Under the pieces are notes generated by a model. That model was not told the origin of the DNA. It saw only the letters and a program-made list of their open reading frames with translations, and did not search any database. A program made the translations under genes and the position numbers. Below, piece by piece: positions 20,201 through 28,281 of a stretch of 51,974 nucleotides of DNA (positions are counted from its first letter, which is position 1; the number at the start of each line of letters is the position of its first letter). The stretch is from a bacterium (GTDB lineage Bacteria > Patescibacteriota > Minisyncoccia > Phycocordibacterales > SBAW01): the NCBI GenBank assembly GCA_005239955.1, contig SBAW01000024.1, positions 1 through 51,974 of the forward strand, written 5' to 3'.

Positions 20201-20289
20201 GGACAGAAAAATTTCGTCAATCATCATTGACTTTTCATGAAAAAATGGTACTATTGCTTGGTTGAGTTCACAATATCGGGGGTATAAAC

Positions 20290-20658
20290 ATGGACATCGG
20301 GTTGAGGAACGCAATCGCGGTCGATCTTGGAGGAGCGCTTCGAATCTGCCATCGACTGCGTGTCTTGCTATGGAAGGATTCGCAATTGGCGCTACGGCTG
20401 GTTTCTCTCGCCGATCGTGACGCTGAGTCGGACTCCACCCTTTTTGACGCGAGCGACCTGGAGACGCTGCGCGAATTGGACTTCTTTTATACGACAGCTA
20501 CCGGCGTGTTTCACCAGGACATCCGGGCGGTCGTTCACGCAATGAATGTCCGCCTCCAAGGGGAACTCGTCGTATTCGATTATCCGGTGAAGCCGGATAG
20601 CCCCTACTACAACGTGTTCGCGGAAATCTTCCGCACTCCACATACGTTGGTTGCCTAG
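20290..20658 (+). CDS. Small hypothetical protein (122 aa), cassette 1
   Basis: ATG preceded by GGGGG SD-like run; promoter TTGACT-16-TACTAT at about 20228; hairpin after the stop. Confidence 0.65.
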   Translation: MDIGLRNAIAVDLGGALRICHRLRVLLWKDSQLALRLVSLADRDAESDSTLFDASDLETLRELDFFYTTATGVFHQDIRAVVHAMNVRLQGELVVFDYPVKPDSPYYNVFAEIFRTPHTLVA

Positions 20659-20775
20659 CGGACCACGGCCGGCTATCCCCCAAAGGAGCCGGTCGTTCGC
20701 TTTTCCACACCCTAAGGAAGCATCATTTTTCTTATTTGAAATACTTATTGTAGGACTATCATAGCGAGGGGTGCC

Positions 20776-20970
20776 ATGAGTAGTGATGCAACTTCCCCCG
20801 CTGATATTCGGCTTAAAAAGGCCTGTGACGAGCTGCGACCTCAAGGCGACAAAGTAGTAGAGCGGTTCAAGGCGTGGGTCGGCGGCAATGATGCCGCGCC
20901 GATTGACGAGACTGAGCGTTCTCTATTCTTCGAAGCCGTCCGGACGTATCTCACTATCAGCGAATTTTAG
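20776..20970 (+). CDS. Small hypothetical protein (64 aa), cassette 2
   Basis: SD GAGGGG 5 nt before ATG; TTGAAA...TATCAT upstream; GGCCGGCCTTGGAGGACCGGCC hairpin after the stop. Confidence 0.65.
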   Translation: MSSDATSPADIRLKKACDELRPQGDKVVERFKAWVGGNDAAPIDETERSLFFEAVRTYLTISEF

Positions 20971-21085
20971 TCAATGGGGGCCGGCCTTGGAGGACCGGCC
21001 CTGAACGTTTTTAAAGAAGAGTTGCTTTTTCGTTCTCCAATTTGTTATACAGAATGTATCCGGTCTTTTAGTTAGGGAGGCGGCC

Positions 21086-21286
21086 ATGGCCACGCTAAAT
21101 CGGAGGCGTGCCAGCGGCCGCCTCGCCAGAGAAACCAACAAACGGGGTAGACGCGCCCGCGAGTTCGTGAGGCACGATTTCGGTCGCGCCGCACTCGGGC
21201 GGTTTGACGCTGGGAGACCGGCAGACCGTCTCGAGCAGATGTTTTTCGCCACGCTCCGGACGTTCATCGGCCACAAACGCCGATGA
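21086..21286 (+). CDS. Small basic hypothetical protein (66 aa), cassette 3
   Basis: SD GGGAGG before ATG; TTGCTT...TATAC upstream; GC-rich hairpin after the stop. Confidence 0.65.
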   Translation: MATLNRRRASGRLARETNKRGRRAREFVRHDFGRAALGRFDAGRPADRLEQMFFATLRTFIGHKRR

Positions 21287-21298
21287 ACTCCAAAGCCA

Positions 21299-21324
21299 AA
21301 GGCCCGCGCACCGCGGGCCTTTGT
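21299..21324. terminator. Terminator of cassette 3 / folB (convergent)
   Basis: aaaggcccgcgcaccgcgggcctttgt. Confidence 0.75.
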
Positions 21325-21325
21325 A

Positions 21326-21673
21326 CTATCGCGACCTTGTAATCGTGAGCCCGGGGATGCCGTTTGGAAGCACTGACGGTTTTCGTATTGTCACGGACAC
21401 TTCAGTAACCTTGTTATCTTCTAACACTTTTGTAGCAATCTTTTCAGCAAGTGTTTCGATGAGGTAACAGGACTCGCCCTTAACTACCTCCTCGGTGATT
21501 TTCCGAAAGAGAAGATAATCAGCGGTATCAGAAAGAGCGTCGCTCTTTGCCGCCTGGCGCGTATCAAGTGTTGCGGTTATGGAGACCTCAAACTCTTGTT
21601 CGATGTTGCGTTCTTCGGGAAACACTCCATGAACGCCGGATATCTTGAATCCGTTGAAGAAAATTTTATCCAT
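21326..21673 (-). CDS. folB: Dihydroneopterin aldolase
   Basis: KIFFNGFKISGVHGVFPEERNIEQEFEVSITATLDT. Confidence 0.9.
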   Translation of the reverse strand: MDKIFFNGFKISGVHGVFPEERNIEQEFEVSITATLDTRQAAKSDALSDTADYLLFRKITEEVVKGESCYLIETLAEKIATKVLEDNKVTEVSVTIRKPSVLPNGIPGLTITRSR

Positions 21674-21675
21674 GA

Positions 21676-21831
21676 TTACTCGACTGCTTTGATGGGAGCT
21701 GCAACCTCTTGATCAGCAGTTTGATACTCATTGGCAAGCCCGGCCGCCACAATGAGCGCGAAGGAAACGGCAAGAATGGTAACAAATCCGAAGAAGAATT
21801 TGAAGAATGTTTTGGTGAGTATCTTGCGCAT
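21676..21831 (-). CDS. Small single-TM membrane protein (51 aa), not in the supplied ORF track
   Basis: Translation MRKILTKTFFKFFFGFVTILAVSFALIVAAGLANEYQTADQEVAAPIKAVE*; fits between folB and the next gene. Confidence 0.65.
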   Translation of the reverse strand: MRKILTKTFFKFFFGFVTILAVSFALIVAAGLANEYQTADQEVAAPIKAVE

Positions 21832-21833
21832 GA

Positions 21834-22580
21834 TTATTGTGGGGGTGCTTTGAGCTCGGCATCAATTTGACCAACAAGTCTGGTGTTTCCTAATGCAGCT
21901 GCGGCCGCACGCGCTTTGAGGAAGTATTCGCGCGCTTTGGCGTTATCCTTCGCGACATCGCGATAGTAGTTCGCAAACGGAATGAGGAGGTCTGTGTTGT
22001 TGGGGTTCGCGACAAGCCCCTCCTCGAGAGGCGCGATCATGGTTGAGGCATCGCTTTCGATGTTATAGCGATACAAGTAGTGAAGCTCGCGATAGGCGGC
22101 AATGAAGTCGGGTTTCAGCGCAACAACCTTACGCCAGTACGTTACAGAATCATCGTATTGTTTGAGCTCATACCGGTACATATCGGCAAGATTGCCATAA
22201 GCTGTTACTTCCTCTGGCCACTTTTCTATCACATAGAGGTAAATTTCTTCCGCGAACTCGTAATCGTACACGCCTTTATATTGGGCCGCGAGCTCAAGCC
22301 AGCGACTCATAAGCTCGGGGTTATCCCGGAGTTCCGTCTTTGCTTGTGCTACTTTTGCCGCCGACTCCTCTTGAACGGACTCCGGAAGGTCCGCGCGCGG
22401 CGTGTATGGATAATCAAGGTCAGGCGTCGTTTCGCGCAACAGCAGGTACCATGCCGCACCCGCTACGGCGAGAATAAGAACCGCGGCAATAAGATAACTG
22501 GTAAGGCTTTTTCGGGGAGCTTCAGGAGCTCCGGTTGGTTCTATGTCATTCATGGGAGCTATTTTACACCGACCTTTCAC
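21834..22580 (-). CDS. TPR-like membrane-anchored protein (start probably internal MNDIEPTG)
   Basis: N-terminal TM helix and repeated helical pairs (YDYEFAEEIYLYVIEKWPEEVTAYGNLADMYRYELKQYDDSVTYWRKVVALKPDF). Confidence 0.75.
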   Translation of the reverse strand: MKGRCKIAPMNDIEPTGAPEAPRKSLTSYLIAAVLILAVAGAAWYLLLRETTPDLDYPYTPRADLPESVQEESAAKVAQAKTELRDNPELMSRWLELAAQYKGVYDYEFAEEIYLYVIEKWPEEVTAYGNLADMYRYELKQYDDSVTYWRKVVALKPDFIAAYRELHYLYRYNIESDASTMIAPLEEGLVANPNNTDLLIPFANYYRDVAKDNAKAREYFLKARAAAAALGNTRLVGQIDAELKAPPQ

Positions 22581-22642
22581 TTCAATCTAGCGAACGCTAA
22601 GTAGTTTGAGTTTTATGAAAATCGATATCAAATCCATATAAC

Positions 22643-22686
22643 CGTCGCTCGTTCGGGAATGAAAGACTAGCCTTTCATTCCCCTCA
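22643..22686. repeat. Dispersed hairpin repeat, copy 1
   Basis: gtcgctcgttcGGGAATGAAAgactagccTTTCATTCCCC; compare 27052-27096. Confidence 0.6.
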
Positions 22687-22739
22687 CTCTGCTAGGTTAT
22701 GAAATGCGCGGAGAGGCGCGGAGTGGATGAGGGCCGCAA

Positions 22740-22757
22740 CCTGCCTGCGCAGGCAGG
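22740..22757. repeat. 18-bp palindrome CCTGCCTGCGCAGGCAGG (intergenic copy)
   Basis: Exact copy of 36410-36427. Confidence 0.8.
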
Positions 22758-22789
22758 CAAAGCAGCCAGCGTTTTCTGCGAGCGAAAAA

Positions 22790-22821
22790 CAGAAAACCGC
22801 CCCTTGCGGGGCGGTTTTCTG
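22790..22821 (-). terminator. Terminator of the large surface-protein gene
   Basis: cagaaaaccgcccc-ttgc-ggggcggttttctg. Confidence 0.8.
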
Positions 22822-22870
22822 CATTCTGACGACTACTACAAGACGTAGCCAGTCGGTTGCCAGACGAAGG

Positions 22871-25800
22871 TTAGTTCGTCGAGGTGAGGGAGACCGAACC
22901 CATGCTTGAGCTCGGGAGACCCTGAACCTGGTAACCGTTGGTGAAGTCGAGATCGTAGATCGTGTTCGCCGTTGTCGTTGAGATCGGCGACCAGATGAAG
23001 TCGTCGTTCGTGTCAGCGTCAACACCAGCGGGGATACCTCCCGTCGTCGCCGTCATGTTCATGAGCGTCGAAGCGTTTACCGGGAAGGCTGCATCGCCGA
23101 GGAGATCAACAGTGACCGTCTCAGAACCCGAGGCCGTCTCCGTGCGGTTCACGGTTGCCTGGAGTTCGAAGTAGCGCGTTGAGCCCTTCGGAATGATGTA
23201 GGTCGTCGTTGCCGACGCCTTATCCATGTACACCTCAATCACGACTGGGCGAAGCGCATCTGCCAGAGCGTCTGCGTTCACACCCAAACCGTTGATGTAG
23301 TTGTTGGCGTTGAGAAGACCCGTTGACGAGAACGTCGTGTCAGCCTGGCTGAAACCAGAGTCCGTGTAGGCGTAGAGGCCGTACGCAGACGTGGTTGCAG
23401 AACAGATCGAACAGGTCGTTGACGGGATATCGAAGGTCACTTTGAAGAGTGAGACATCGTTATCCACGGCCGTTACCTTGAAGCGGTAGAGCTTCTTGTT
23501 CGAGCCGTCAGTGAGAAGCGTCGACGAGAGATCCAACTTCGCGAGGACTGGGTAGCCCCTCATGATGCGGACTCCGGACGATGCGCTGTCGCTGGCTGCT
23601 GGCGTGACGTTGCTGCCTGAGGAAACACCGACACCGTAGTTACCGTTCGTGCCCTCGTTGTCACCGTCGTAGTCAACGACCAGAAGGTCGCCGGAGGCGG
23701 TGAGAGGACCAGAAGCGGTAATGGCGGCGATATCACCCTTGATGACGAGGACTTTCGAACCATTCTTGAGGACCCGGAAGGCGCCAGAAGCGATGGCCGA
23801 AGAAGTCGCGTTGTCACCGGTTGGGAAGACTGCGGTACCAATCAAGGTTCCTGCCTCGTCGTAGAGCTTCACTTCGCGGTTGACGAGGTCAACCGGCGTG
23901 TTTGAAGCAACGCTCGAAAGCTGGAGAGCAACTTGACGGATATCAATGTCTTCGTTGGTTGCCGAGTACTTGATGCGCGCGAGTTCAACCCCCGTCGTGC
24001 CAGAAGATACGATCTTGTAGCCTGGGCTGTTTGCATCAAGCGCTGGGGTGAGAGATCCACCAGAAGCTGCGGTCATGATCTGACCGGAACCGTCGGTGAA
24101 GGTCTCTGCAATGGTGGTACCGCTCGTGAGGCCCGAGACTCCCGTGAAGGAGCTGTTCTGGCCTGCGTCGATACCCCACCAGTAGGTACCCGTTGCACCG
24201 GAGCGAAGATCACACTTCATTGAGAAGGTCTTCGAGGTGCCCTTCGGGATCGTCACACCCGCACCACTGAAGGTGAGCGTCGTTGAGGACGCCGTGTCAG
24301 AGGTTGATGGGTTGAGCGTGTTGCTGTCGTTGAGGACCGTGGTGCCATCGTACATCTTGCAGTTCGTGAGGTCCGTGCGCGTACCGCTCGTGTCGTAGTA
24401 GAGCGGAACCGACGTGATGCGGACATCCTCACCGGAGCTCGTAGCGTCGAAGATGTAGCGAGCGAACTCAAACTGCGATGAACCGGCAATAACGGTCTGT
24501 GCGATCGGCACCGAGGAGACTGACACCGTGAGGGCGCCAGCTTTGACCGTCATCGTCGGACCGGTAAGGACCGAAGATGGCGTTGGTGTGATCGTGTTGC
24601 CTGTTACCTGGCCGGTAACGGAGGTCCAGCCTGAACCCGGCGTCGTCGACGCGGCGATTGTGTCGTTCGTGTCGAAGTCGCTGGAGAGTTTGGCCTTGAG
24701 CGTCACATTCGTGACACCAACCGGGAAGGTAACCGTGTCGGTGAAGGTCAGCGTGCCGTTAACGGCGTCAACGCCACCGTCGCCTGCGTCTTTTGGACCG
24801 GCGAGAACGGTACCATTTTGGTCAACCAAGGAGACGTTCGTCACGTCTGCGTAGGTGACTGCGGAGCCTGAAGATTCTACGTGGTAGAGGTTGAACACCA
24901 TGGAGGCGACCGAAATCGGCTCGCCTTTGACGTCAACCGCAAACCCCGCGATTGTCTGGTTGTTCTGATTTGACGAGATGTTCTGGGCGGAGACACCGGT
25001 CCAGACGGAAACCGTCATGGAACCAGTCGAAACCGTGACCTGGAACGCATCGTAGTAGTAGTCGTCAGCGTTGTTGACTGCGCCGCTATCGGCAGACGCC
25101 GCAGAGCTCGCGAGCCCGGCCGTAATGCCGTAGCCGAAGGTTTCGCCGACCATGTAGATGTCGGTTCGCTTCGCGATGTCGAAGTCTACCGTGCGACCTG
25201 AGCCAGAAACGATGTCGCCCTTGATCGTGATGTCCTTGCTGGCGCCCTTATCAATGAGGATACCGTTACCGGGGAAGACTGTTGTGTAGTACTTGCCATC
25301 TGCCGAGACAACCGTGTCGTACGACGTGCCATCAACCGTCGTCTTGACGTTTTTGATGTCGTTGTTGGCAGAGGCGGAGCCTGTCTGGTTCCAGCGGATC
25401 GACTTGAGAAGAATCTTCTCAGCCGAGCCGGCCGTGAGCTTGATTGACGAGAAGTTGTAGTTCAGCGTACCAACTTCCTTGGTTTGTGATGCACCAGGAT
25501 CAAGCGCGCCGCGCGCAGCCGTTACCGAGCCAAGCGTGAGCGTTGTGTTGATCGTGTGGTTCGCACCGACGATCGGAAGTGACCCAACGACTGACGCCGA
25601 GGCATTGACCGCGACAACAGACATGGACATGACCGCACCAGCTTCATCGCCCGATGACGAGCGATTGACCGCGATCGTAAAGGTTTTCGATGTACCCTTT
25701 GCAATCGTGACTGGCTCACCGACCGTAGTCTGGTGATTGCTATTAAGCGTGCGAGTCACGCCGATCTGAGTACCGTTCTCATCGAGAAGCATGACGCCTG

Positions 25801-26419
25801 AGACGTTGCCGTCTGAAGCGAGGCCGGTGCGCTCGGCGACGACGCTGTTGAGCGTCACATCGCCGTCAGCACCTGCGGTAACCGTGAAGCGAGTGAACGG
25901 AACGCGTGTCGCACCGCGAGGCGCGATCGAGTTCGCCGGCTGGCTAGCCGCTGTGACCGTGAGGCTCGTGCCTGCCGACGGAGTCGGAGTCGGGCCCGGA
26001 GTCGGGGTCGGAGACGCCGTCGAGCAGAGGCTGTTTGCCTTTGCGCGGGACGATGCGAAGAAGTTACCGGTACCAAGTGAAAGGCCAACCGGTGTCAGGA
26101 TGTCTGCAGTGTATTTCTGCTGGAATTTGATGACGGCTGCTTTGGTGAGACCACCGAAGTAGCTCGTCTCGCCTCCCGGAGAACCGGCGCCGGAGGCAGC
26201 AACCTGCGTATCCGACATCGTGTTGAGGAACTGCTGGAGCGCTTTGACATCAGCACCCGTTGAACCCTGTCGGAGATTTACCGAGAAGGTGTAGGGGCAC
26301 GGAGATGCCGCTTCCGCCGTCGTGGTGAAAACACCACCGACAAGCGTGAGCGCAACAGCAACACCCACTGCGACCGCCGCGAACTTGAAGGCGGACGTGT
26401 GTGTAATGCTAAGACTCAT
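22871..26419 (-). CDS. Large secreted surface/S-layer-like protein with N-terminal peptidoglycan-binding-like domain
   Basis: Signal-type N-terminus; LRQGSTGADVKALQQFLN...AAVIKFQQKY PGB-like repeat; TPTPGPTPTP linker; repetitive beta-rich Ser/Thr-rich body. Confidence 0.85.
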   Translation of the reverse strand: MSLSITHTSAFKFAAVAVGVAVALTLVGGVFTTTAEAASPCPYTFSVNLRQGSTGADVKALQQFLNTMSDTQVAASGAGSPGGETSYFGGLTKAAVIKFQQKYTADILTPVGLSLGTGNFFASSRAKANSLCSTASPTPTPGPTPTPSAGTSLTVTAASQPANSIAPRGATRVPFTRFTVTAGADGDVTLNSVVAERTGLASDGNVSGVMLLDENGTQIGVTRTLNSNHQTTVGEPVTIAKGTSKTFTIAVNRSSSGDEAGAVMSMSVVAVNASASVVGSLPIVGANHTINTTLTLGSVTAARGALDPGASQTKEVGTLNYNFSSIKLTAGSAEKILLKSIRWNQTGSASANNDIKNVKTTVDGTSYDTVVSADGKYYTTVFPGNGILIDKGASKDITIKGDIVSGSGRTVDFDIAKRTDIYMVGETFGYGITAGLASSAASADSGAVNNADDYYYDAFQVTVSTGSMTVSVWTGVSAQNISSNQNNQTIAGFAVDVKGEPISVASMVFNLYHVESSGSAVTYADVTNVSLVDQNGTVLAGPKDAGDGGVDAVNGTLTFTDTVTFPVGVTNVTLKAKLSSDFDTNDTIAASTTPGSGWTSVTGQVTGNTITPTPSSVLTGPTMTVKAGALTVSVSSVPIAQTVIAGSSQFEFARYIFDATSSGEDVRITSVPLYYDTSGTRTDLTNCKMYDGTTVLNDSNTLNPSTSDTASSTTLTFSGAGVTIPKGTSKTFSMKCDLRSGATGTYWWGIDAGQNSSFTGVSGLTSGTTIAETFTDGSGQIMTAASGGSLTPALDANSPGYKIVSSGTTGVELARIKYSATNEDIDIRQVALQLSSVASNTPVDLVNREVKLYDEAGTLIGTAVFPTGDNATSSAIASGAFRVLKNGSKVLVIKGDIAAITASGPLTASGDLLVVDYDGDNEGTNGNYGVGVSSGSNVTPAASDSASSGVRIMRGYPVLAKLDLSSTLLTDGSNKKLYRFKVTAVDNDVSLFKVTFDIPSTTCSICSATTSAYGLYAYTDSGFSQADTTFSSTGLLNANNYINGLGVNADALADALRPVVIEVYMDKASATTTYIIPKGSTRYFELQATVNRTETASGSETVTVDLLGDAAFPVNASTLMNMTATTGGIPAGVDADTNDDFIWSPISTTTANTIYDLDFTNGYQVQGLPSSSMGSVSLTSTN

Positions 26420-27051
26420 AATTGAGTATATGTGTAAGTTCTAATGCTAATGACTGATTCCGACAGATACCTGTCGGATGTAATGAACACGGGATTCTCG
26501 TTTGTTTCGACCATACGAGACTCGACGTGCTGTTTTTGGCTGATACAGAACGCGGGTTAGGCGCCTCAGCTTTTCTCCACCCTCCCACGCCACTCTTGTT
26601 ATCGACACGAGAAACGTGGGGCGAGTTTGCGTAAGTAATGACGGGAGTTTGACGTTACGGTTACATGAATCGGGACAGTGCTTCATTCCTCCCATGAGAG
26701 TTTCTGTTGACTGATATTCGCTATTGCCTAAACGAGCGAGGGTAATGAAAACTTGTTTTCATACCCCTGCGAGTAACGGCAATATGGAATTTCTTTTCCA
26801 TATTCAATTGTCAACGAGCGTTTCCGCCCTCCGCTTACGGAGTCCGGCTGCCCGCTTTTCACCCCCTAAAGGTTTGATGAAACGTTTCTGCTTCACCCCC
26901 TGTTTACGTATGTGATGAAGAGCAAGCGGGACACGACGCACGACAAACTGCCGCGCCGTGGGCTCCCGCCATTATACGAGGCAAAGACGGGCTCCAAAGG
27001 CGACCGTGTGGATAAGGTTTTTTATGCCTGAGGCATAAGAGACCTTTGTGC

Positions 27052-27096
27052 TATCGCTTGTTGGGGAAATGAAAGCCTGCTTTCATTTCCCCCGCA
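27052..27096. repeat. Dispersed hairpin repeat, copy 2
   Basis: tatcgcttgttGGGGAAATGAAAgcctgcTTTCATTTCCCCC. Confidence 0.6.
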
Positions 27097-27228
27097 CAGC
27101 TCAGACAATAACAAACAGGCAGGAAAGGCCTTGGGGAGGCCCTTTTGCATGTTCCACACGTATCGGCACAGTACGAAAAAAGGGGCCAATCGTCAATTTT
27201 TTGGCCATATATATTGGTTTTGTCTAGA

Positions 27229-28110
27229 TTAGGCTGTTTTGGCGAGGCTATATTGGCTCCAGCGACGCTCACCTTCCCTTTTGAGAGTCCCCCGAGAGAC
27301 AAGGTCCGCAAGGAGCCTCTGGATCGTCTTTTCACTACACCCAGGGATGCCGTGAGCTATTTCCTTAATTCCGAGAGGCCCCTTCTCCCCAACAATCTTC
27401 AAAATGGTTACTTCTCGATTTTTCTTTTCAGAATGTCCTTTTTCCGGGAACTCAGAGGGATGCTTTTCAAGGACACTTTTGGGGGTTTTATAGGACACCT
27501 GTTCGGGATTTGTATGGAGCCTCCCTCTGATGACAGGAGCCTCACTTCTTGAGGGGGATTGTGGGTTACGTACTCCGGTGCTTGAAATATAGAAATTCGA
27601 ATGGCTCGAAGAAGAAGTGCCCGGTATAGGTTCCATTCGGACCGAAAGGAGTTCGGGGGAAAGAATCTCCTCAGATGCTTCTCCTCCGGTAACTAACAGA
27701 AGATTTCGAAGCAGGTTCTCATACTCTTTTTCAAGGAGCGTAAAATTCATCCGGGAGGCACCTGGATTTGTCAAGGCAATACGACATAAAGAGCTTATTT
27801 CTTGGACTATTGCCAAAGCGTCCTGCCGTCGCTCATCCACCCCCATCCTCGAACGGAGGGCAAGTACAAAATCAAGAATGAGGGAGAGCGCAGAAAGCGA
27901 AGAATGACGAAGGTTCTGTTTGAGTGGATTTGATTCAGGAACAAGCTCGGTAACAAGAAAGACTGCACTCGCGAGCTTTTCTGCCTTTGCGTAAACAAAA
28001 TAAAGCTTCCGGGAACTAGAGAAAAGACTGGCCTCCAGTGATTTATAAAGGACAAGATCCTTATCGGACTTTTGTTCATTCTTGGCGCTGCTTGTGTCCT
28101 TTATATCCAT
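27229..28110 (-). CDS. Hypothetical regulator: helical N-terminus, C-terminal winged-helix domain
   Basis: C-terminus VTILKIVGEKGPLGIKEIAHGIPGCSEKTIQRLLADLVSRGTLKREGERRWSQYSL is a typical wHTH. Confidence 0.7.
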   Translation of the reverse strand: MDIKDTSSAKNEQKSDKDLVLYKSLEASLFSSSRKLYFVYAKAEKLASAVFLVTELVPESNPLKQNLRHSSLSALSLILDFVLALRSRMGVDERRQDALAIVQEISSLCRIALTNPGASRMNFTLLEKEYENLLRNLLLVTGGEASEEILSPELLSVRMEPIPGTSSSSHSNFYISSTGVRNPQSPSRSEAPVIRGRLHTNPEQVSYKTPKSVLEKHPSEFPEKGHSEKKNREVTILKIVGEKGPLGIKEIAHGIPGCSEKTIQRLLADLVSRGTLKREGERRWSQYSLAKTA

Positions 28111-28281
28111 TTTGTCCTTTATAAGTCCTTGAGAAATTCAAGGACGTTTTGTCGGACAATTATATAAGGGACATTGCGCTCCGCAATACATTTCCTCATT
28201 AGGGAACAGCAAAAAACGAAGCGCAATACAGGCCTCGTTTCTGCCTCGTGACCTGCCGGCCCATGATAGTATTCCCTTGAC

